64,000 nt of DNA from NCBI GenBank assembly GCA_026399835.1, contig JAPLQE010000057.1, positions 62,001-126,000 on the forward strand, read 5' to 3'. The notes under the pieces are model-generated. The model was not told where the DNA came from. It did no database searches and was given only the letters and a program-made list of their open reading frames with translations. A program made the translations under genes and the position numbers. The stretch is from Burkholderiales bacterium. Lineage in GTDB: Bacteria; Pseudomonadota; Gammaproteobacteria; Burkholderiales; Burkholderiaceae_E. Positions 59,236 to 64,000 of this stretch are shown piece after piece (within the stretch, counting starts at the first letter, position 1; each line of letters begins with the position of its first letter).

Positions 59236-60615
59236 ATGGCAGCGGCGGGCGCCACGCGCGCGATCGTCTCGCTCGGCTGGCCGATGTTCATCGGACAGCT
59301 CGCGGTGATGGCCAACGGCATCATCGACACCATGATGGCCGGGCACCTGTCGCCCCGCGATCTCGCCTCGGTCGCGATCGGCTCGAGCATCTACTTCGTG
59401 GTGTTCGTCGGACTGATGGGCACGCTGCAGGCGATCTCGCCGGTCGCCGCGCAGCACGTCGGCGCCGGCCGGCTGCGCGAGGTCGGCGAGACCTGGCGCC
59501 AGGGCCAGTGGCTGGCGGCGGCCCTGCTGGTGCCGGGCGCCCTGCTGCTCGCCTTCCCGCAGCCGCTGCTCGCGCTCGCCGATGCCGAGACGGCGGTGCG
59601 CGCCGGCGCGGTCTCCTACCTGCAGGCGGTCGCGCTCGGCCTGCCCGCGGCGCTCTGGTTCCGCGCGTTCTCGACCTTCAACGTCGCGGTGTCGCGCCCG
59701 CGCACGGTGATGGCGATCAACCTGCTCGGCCTGGCGCTGAAGGTGCCGCTCAACACCCTCTTCATGTACGGCAGCGACGCGCCGGCAATGCTCGGGCTGC
59801 CCGCGGTGCCTGCGATGGGCGGCGCGGGCTGCGGGCTGGCGACCGCGGTGGTGTTCTGGATCTCAGCGGCGATCGGCTTCGTGCTGCTGCGCCGCGGGCG
59901 GTTCTACGAGCGCTTCGCGATGCGCGGCCTCGGCCGGCCGCGGCGGGCACCGCTCGCCGAGCTCGCGCGCCTGGGGCTGCCGATCGGCGGCATCTACCTG
60001 ATCGACGTCAGCGCGTTCAACGTGGTGACGCTGCTGGTCGCGGGCTTCGGCACCGATGTGGTCGGCGGCCATGCGATCGCGGCCAACGTCGCGGCGACGC
60101 TGTACATGCTGCCGCTGGCGCTGTCCGGCGCGGCCGGCGTGCTCGCCGGCCAGGCGCTCGGCCGCGGCGACCCGGTGGAGGCGCGCGCGATCGCGCTGCG
60201 CGGCATCGGCCTGGTGCTCGGGCTGGCCCTGCTCGGCGCGCTGACGCTCGCGCTGGGACGCGGCCCGCTGTCGCGCGCCTACAGCGATGCGCCCAGGGTC
60301 GCCGCAGTCGCGGCAACGCTGCTGGCCTGGGTCGCCGCCTACCACCTGGTCGACGCGCTGCAGTGCGCGCTGGCCTTCGCGCTGCGCGCCTGGAAGGTCG
60401 CGGTGCTGCCGATGGTGGTGTTCGCGGTCTCGCTCTGGGGCGTGGGCCTGGGCGGCGGCTGGTGGCTCGCTGTCGGGCTGTCGCTCGGTGCACCCGGCTT
60501 CTGGATGGCGGCGATCGCCGCGCTCGCGCTCGCCTCGGCCGGGCTGGCGATCCTGTTCGCGCGGACCACGCGCGACGCAGTCCGGGCAGCCGCCTCCGGC
60601 TCAGCGCAAGCCTAA
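59236..60615 (+). CDS. MATE family efflux transporter
   Basis: A 459-residue, 12-helix inner-membrane protein. MATE signatures are GWPMFIGQLAVMANGIIDTMM and, in the second half, GLPIGGIYLIDVSAFN. The NorM-like family exports cationic drugs or metabolites using Na+ or H+. It starts 14 bp after the glycosyltransferase gene. It ends 15 bp inside the opposite-strand AEC gene. Confidence 0.93.
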   Translation: MAAAGATRAIVSLGWPMFIGQLAVMANGIIDTMMAGHLSPRDLASVAIGSSIYFVVFVGLMGTLQAISPVAAQHVGAGRLREVGETWRQGQWLAAALLVPGALLLAFPQPLLALADAETAVRAGAVSYLQAVALGLPAALWFRAFSTFNVAVSRPRTVMAINLLGLALKVPLNTLFMYGSDAPAMLGLPAVPAMGGAGCGLATAVVFWISAAIGFVLLRRGRFYERFAMRGLGRPRRAPLAELARLGLPIGGIYLIDVSAFNVVTLLVAGFGTDVVGGHAIAANVAATLYMLPLALSGAAGVLAGQALGRGDPVEARAIALRGIGLVLGLALLGALTLALGRGPLSRAYSDAPRVAAVAATLLAWVAAYHLVDALQCALAFALRAWKVAVLPMVVFAVSLWGVGLGGGWWLAVGLSLGAPGFWMAAIAALALASAGLAILFARTTRDAVRAAASGSAQA

Positions 60616-61472
60616 GGCCAAGCCGATCGGCACGAACACCACCGATGCGATGTTGCCCACCAGCACGATCGCGGCGACCTTGCCCGGCTCGCGGTTCCAG
60701 CGCTCGGCGACCATGAAGTTCAGCACCGCCGGCGGCAGGCTCGCGAAGATGTACATCAGGCCGCGCTGATCGGCCGTCAGCGGCAGCAGCGCATCGACCG
60801 CGAGCGCGACCGCGAGGCCCGTCAGCGGGCAGACCAGCGCACCGAGCAGCCCGATCCGCCAGCTGCCGCGGTTGACCGACACCATGCGCACGCCGAGCGC
60901 GAAGAGCATCAGCGGGATCATCGCGTCGCCGGCGAGCTTGAGCGAGGTCATCACGATCTCGGGCCGCGGCAGGTCGGTCGCCGCGACCGCGAAGCCGGCG
61001 ACGGTCGCCACGTTCATCGGCGTGGCCAGCAGCTGCCGGATCGAGGCACGCGGATCGACGATGCGCGCGCCGAGCGTGAAGTGGATCGCGTTGGAGACGA
61101 CGAACATCGCGACCGCGGGCGCGAGCCCCGCCTGCCCGTAGGCGAGCACCGAGATCGGCAGTCCCATGTTGCCGCAGTTGTTGAACATCATCGGCGGCAC
61201 GAAGGTCCGCGGCTGCACCCGCGCGGCCCGTGCCACGCCCCAGGCCAGCACGCCCGAGCCGAGGCGAGCAGCAGCCAGCGGTTGTCGGCGATGCTGAAGT
61301 CGCGGCTCGCCAGCGCCGAGAAGATCAGCGCGGGCGCGAACAGGTCCATGTTGATGCGGTTGATCGCCGACATGTCCGGCGCGTGGCGGCGCGCGTACAG
61401 CCAGCCGACGGCGACCATGGCCAGCACCGGCACCATGATGCCGGCGATGCGTTCGAGCAGCGCGAGCGTCAT
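60601..61472 (-). pseudogene. AEC (auxin efflux carrier) family transporter, frameshifted
   Basis: The first frame (ATG 61472 to about 61268) gives TLALLERIAGIMVPVLAM, RHAPDMSAINRINMDLFAPAL and ADNRWLLLAS. The text resumes in another frame with GSGVLAWGVARAARVQPRTF and PPMMFNNCGNMGLPISVLA, and then runs normally to the stop at 60601. The joint lies near 61256-61268, where a few residues usually present are missing. The rest of the transporter (10 helices, FALGVRMVS) is intact. A single small indel inactivates it, so sequencing error must be considered. Confidence 0.8.
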
Positions 61473-61517
61473 GGGGCGCGAATCAGGCGGCGCCGGTCGC
61501 CCGCAGGCAGACCGCGC

Positions 61518-62093
61518 TCACTGCGCGGCCGTCAGCCGGAAGAAGTGCTCGCGGTAGTGGCGCAGCTCGTCGATCGATTCCTCGATGTCGGCGAGCGCCG
61601 TGTGCGCGCTGCGCTTGGCGAAGGCCTTGGCGACCTCGGGGCGCCAGCGCTTGCACAGCTCCTTGACGGTGGACACGTCGAGGTTGCGATAGTGGAAGTA
61701 CGCCTCGAGCTCGGGCATGGTCCGCGCCATGAAGCGGCGGTCCTGGCAGATCGAGTTGCCGCACATCGGGGACTTGCCCGGCGGCACCCAGGGGCGCAGG
61801 AAGTCGATCAGCAGCGCCTGCGCCTCGGTCTCGGTCACGGTGGAGGCGCGCACTCGCTCGGTCAGCCCGGAGCGCCCGTGCGTGGCGGTGTTCCAGGCGT
61901 CCATCGCGGCCAGCACTGAATCCGGCTGGTGGATGGCGAACACCGGCCCCTGCGCGAGGACCTCGAGATTGCCGTCTGTGACGACGACCGCGACCTCGAT
62001 GATGCGGTCGACCTCGGGCCGAAGCCCGGTCATCTCCATGTCGACCCAGACCAGGTGGGTTTCGTTCGGCGAGGCGGGAAGGGGCTGTGACAT
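61518..62093 (-). CDS. orn: oligoribonuclease
   Basis: A 191-residue DEDDh 3'-5' exonuclease: WVDMEMTGL (Asp-Glu), the second Asp in [10 protein letters not shown], and [11 protein letters not shown] (His and last Asp). It degrades RNA dinucleotides, including pGpG from c-di-GMP turnover. Full length; divergent from the M48 protease gene. Confidence 0.98.
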   Translation of the reverse strand: MSQPLPASPNETHLVWVDMEMTGLRPEVDRIIEVAVVVTDGNLEVLAQGPVFAIHQPDSVLAAMDAWNTATHGRSGLTERVRASTVTETEAQALLIDFLRPWVPPGKSPMCGNSICQDRRFMARTMPELEAYFHYRNLDVSTVKELCKRWRPEVAKAFAKRSAHTALADIEESIDELRHYREHFFRLTAAQ

Positions 62094-62132
62094 AATTTTC
62101 GGCTCCGCCTGCATTCTCTCACGAGCACCGAA

Positions 62133-63437
62133 TTGCCCTCTCCGGCGTCCCCGGCCCTGAGCTTCACGCTGGCCTTCGTGCTCGCCCTCCTCGCCTCGGT
62201 CGCCACGCGGCTGTGGCTGGCGAGCCGTCAGGCGCACCACGTCGCCCGGCACCGCGACGCCGTACCCGCCCAGTTCGCCGAGCGCATCCCGCTGTCGGCG
62301 CACCAGCGAGCCGCCGACTACACCGTCGCACGCGTGCGGCTCGGCCTGCTCGAGACGGTGCTGGGCGCCGCCGCGCTGGTCGGCTTCACGCTGCTCGGCG
62401 GCATCGCCGCGATCGCCGACCTGCTGCGCGAAGCGCTGCCCGGATCGCCCTTCTGGCGTCAGGTGCTCCTGGTCGGCGCGGTCGCCGCGATCGGCGGCGC
62501 CATCGACCTGCCGCTGTCCGTGTACCGGCAGTTCGTGCTGGAGAAGCGCTTCGGCTTCAACCGGATGACGCCCGGCCTGTTCCTCGCCGACCTGCTCAAG
62601 GGCACCGCGCTCGCGATCGTGCTGGGCACGCCGCTGCTGGTCGCGGTGCTGTGGCTGATGGAGCGCGCAGGCCAGGCCTGGTGGCTGTGGGCCTGGGCGC
62701 TGTGGGTCGCCTTCAACCTCGCGGTGCTGGTGCTCTACCCGACCGTGATCGCGCCGATGTTCAACCGCTTCGTGCCGCTCGAGCCGGGCCCGGTGCGCGA
62801 ACGCGTCGAACGACTGCTCGAGCGCTGCGGCTTCGCCTCCAAGGGCCTGTTCGTGATGGATGGCAGCCGGCGCTCGGCGCACGGCAACGCCTACTTCACC
62901 GGCTTCGGGCGTGGCAAGCGCATCGTGTTCTTCGACACGCTGCTGTCGCGGCTCGATGCCGACGAGATCGAGGCGGTGCTGGCGCACGAGCTCGGACACT
63001 TCAGGCACCGGCACATCCTCAAGCGCATCGTGCTCACCTTCGCGATCAGCCTGGCCGGCCTGTGGCTGCTCGGCTGGCTCTCGACCCAACCGTGGTTCTA
63101 CCAGGGCCTGGGCGCCACGCCGCAGGCGGGCGACGCGCTCGGCGGCTACGCGCTGCTGCTGTTCTTCATGGCGATGCCGGTCTTCACCTTCGTGCTGCAG
63201 CCGCTGTCGAGCTGGCTGTCGCGGCGTCACGAGTTCGAGGCCGACGCCTTCGCCGCACGGCAGTCGAGTGCCGAGGACCTGTCGCGCGCGCTGGTCAAGC
63301 TCTACGAGGACAACGCAGCGACCTTGACGCCCGATCCGGTGCACTCGGCCTTCTACGACTCCCATCCGCCCGCCGCGATCCGGCTGGCGCGGCTGGCCGC
63401 GCTGCACCCCGGCGCGCCGCCCGCGCCGGCCACCTGA
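62133..63437 (+). CDS. M48 family metallopeptidase (Ste24/CAAX-protease-like)
   Basis: A 434-residue membrane protease: an M48_N domain with several helices ([20 protein letters not shown]), the zinc motif HELGH (His285, Glu286, His289) and the third ligand in [11 protein letters not shown]. Bacterial members act in envelope protein quality control. The start is a TTG at 62133 because the text [15 protein letters not shown] begins the first helix and no ATG fits; a weak ribosome-binding site makes the start tentative. It forms a head-to-tail group with phhB and rsgA. Confidence 0.92.
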   Translation: MPSPASPALSFTLAFVLALLASVATRLWLASRQAHHVARHRDAVPAQFAERIPLSAHQRAADYTVARVRLGLLETVLGAAALVGFTLLGGIAAIADLLREALPGSPFWRQVLLVGAVAAIGGAIDLPLSVYRQFVLEKRFGFNRMTPGLFLADLLKGTALAIVLGTPLLVAVLWLMERAGQAWWLWAWALWVAFNLAVLVLYPTVIAPMFNRFVPLEPGPVRERVERLLERCGFASKGLFVMDGSRRSAHGNAYFTGFGRGKRIVFFDTLLSRLDADEIEAVLAHELGHFRHRHILKRIVLTFAISLAGLWLLGWLSTQPWFYQGLGATPQAGDALGGYALLLFFMAMPVFTFVLQPLSSWLSRRHEFEADAFAARQSSAEDLSRALVKLYEDNAATLTPDPVHSAFYDSHPPAAIRLARLAALHPGAPPAPAT

Positions 63438-63461
63438 ACATCACCACCCCGGAGGTCCGCC

Positions 63462-63818
63462 ATGCACGTGCCCCAGAGCCCCGAGCACCTGCGCGAGCGC
63501 GACTGCGCGCCGCTGTCCGGCCGGGACGCGCTGCGCCCCGAGGCCATCGACGCACAGCTCGCGGTGCTGCCGCGCTGGTCGGTCGTCGACGGCGCGCTGC
63601 AGGCGACCTACGCGTTCAAGGACTGGTGGGAGACCGTCGCCTTCGTCAATGCGCTCGCCTGGATGGTCCACCGCCAGGACCACCATCCCGAGCTCCTCGT
63701 CGGCTACGACCGCTGCACCGTGCGCTGGAACACGCATTCGGCCCGCGGCATCACCGTCAACGACTTCGTCTGCGCGGCGCGCAGCGACGCGATCCACGAC
63801 GCGAGGCCGGGCGCATGA
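63462..63818 (+). CDS. phhB: pterin-4a-carbinolamine dehydratase
   Basis: A 118-residue PCD/DCoH protein. The active-site motif is present as HRQDHHPELLVGYDRCTVRW followed by GITVNDF. It regenerates tetrahydropterin after phenylalanine hydroxylase; no phenylalanine hydroxylase is in the window. The N-terminus is about 15 residues longer than the minimal enzyme. ATG 63462 follows GGAGG. It sits 25 bp after the M48 gene and just before rsgA. Confidence 0.93.
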   Translation: MHVPQSPEHLRERDCAPLSGRDALRPEAIDAQLAVLPRWSVVDGALQATYAFKDWWETVAFVNALAWMVHRQDHHPELLVGYDRCTVRWNTHSARGITVNDFVCAARSDAIHDARPGA

Positions 63819-63819
63819 C

Positions 63820-64000
63820 GTGCACGGCGCGCCCGATGCGGCGCACGCCTTGAGCGAGGCCCTGGCGCACGCCACCGTGCTGGCCGCCTACGGGCGGCAG
63901 TTCTGGCTGCGGCTCGACGGTGACGACGAGAACGGCGGCGGCGGCGAGCGCAGCGCCGTCACGCGCGGGCGCCGCGGCGACGTGGTCGCAGGCGACCGGG
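63820..64000 (+). CDS. rsgA: ribosome small-subunit-dependent GTPase RsgA, N-terminal part (3' end outside window)
   Basis: The first about 60 codons match the OB-fold start of RsgA (HATVLAAYGRQFWLRLDG, then TRGRRGDVVAGDR). RsgA matures the 30S subunit with a circularly permuted GTPase, which would lie beyond the window end. Start either GTG 63820 (just after the phhB stop) or TTG 63850; not resolved. The place after phhB agrees with other Burkholderiales. Confidence 0.75.
   Translation, partial: MHGAPDAAHALSEALAHATVLAAYGRQFWLRLDGDDENGGGGERSAVTRGRRGDVVAGDR

Overview
This is a 64 kb, very GC-rich chromosomal window from a betaproteobacterium, most likely order Burkholderiales. The evidence is gene order rather than any single gene: ffs-dnaX-ybaB-recR, addB-addA beside trxA-rho-rpmE2, rlmE-ftsH-folP-glmM divergent from yhbY, carA-carB-greA, and orn / M48 protease / phhB / rsgA. 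These are recurrent Burkholderiales neighbourhoods. I see no plasmid, phage, IS or CRISPR signature.

Layout. 1-8.6 kb: the end of an acyl-CoA dehydrogenase, pirin, a phytanoyl-CoA dioxygenase relative, a RelE/XRE toxin-antitoxin pair, a lone AceE-type 2-oxoacid dehydrogenase E1 divergent from an Lrp/AsnC regulator, and an amidase. 8.7-15.4 kb: an in-frame MFS-fumarylacetoacetate hydrolase fusion, a DMT exporter, a shrunken CobQ remnant, the glutathione-dependent formaldehyde pair adhC-fghA, a small secreted protein and a frameshifted unknown gene. 15.5-22.4 kb: acetamidase/formamidase, SDR, aldehyde dehydrogenase, and a DUF1501/DUF1800 exported pair. 22.7-30.6 kb: HAD phosphatase, broken acyl-CoA ligase, broken VOC protein, GST, a PNKP-like phosphatase, a J-domain/zinc-ribbon/PilZ protein, FKBP, an aspartoacylase-like protein, two-component remnants and a secreted NTF2-like protein. 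30.7-31.1 kb: tRNA-Pro, -Arg and -His. 31.3-32.4 kb: two lipoprotein c-type cytochromes. 32.4-64 kb: almost entirely housekeeping genes (cell wall, folate, proteolysis, rRNA methylation, pyrimidine/arginine, replication and repair, transcription termination, RNA turnover) with a few membrane transporters.

The main pattern I noticed is that many accessory genes carry internal deletions or frameshifts (MFS, CobQ, acyl-CoA ligase, VOC, sensor kinase/response regulator, AEC transporter, an unknown gene at 14.8-15.4 kb). Every recognisable core gene in the same window is full length. That contrast fits real erosion of dispensable genes better than random sequencing or assembly error, although assembly error is not excluded. 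I did not find a convincing multi-gene new defence or biosynthetic system. The best novelty candidates are the MFS-FAH fusion, the J-domain/zinc-ribbon/PilZ protein, and the low-complexity expansions in YhbY, DnaX and AddA.
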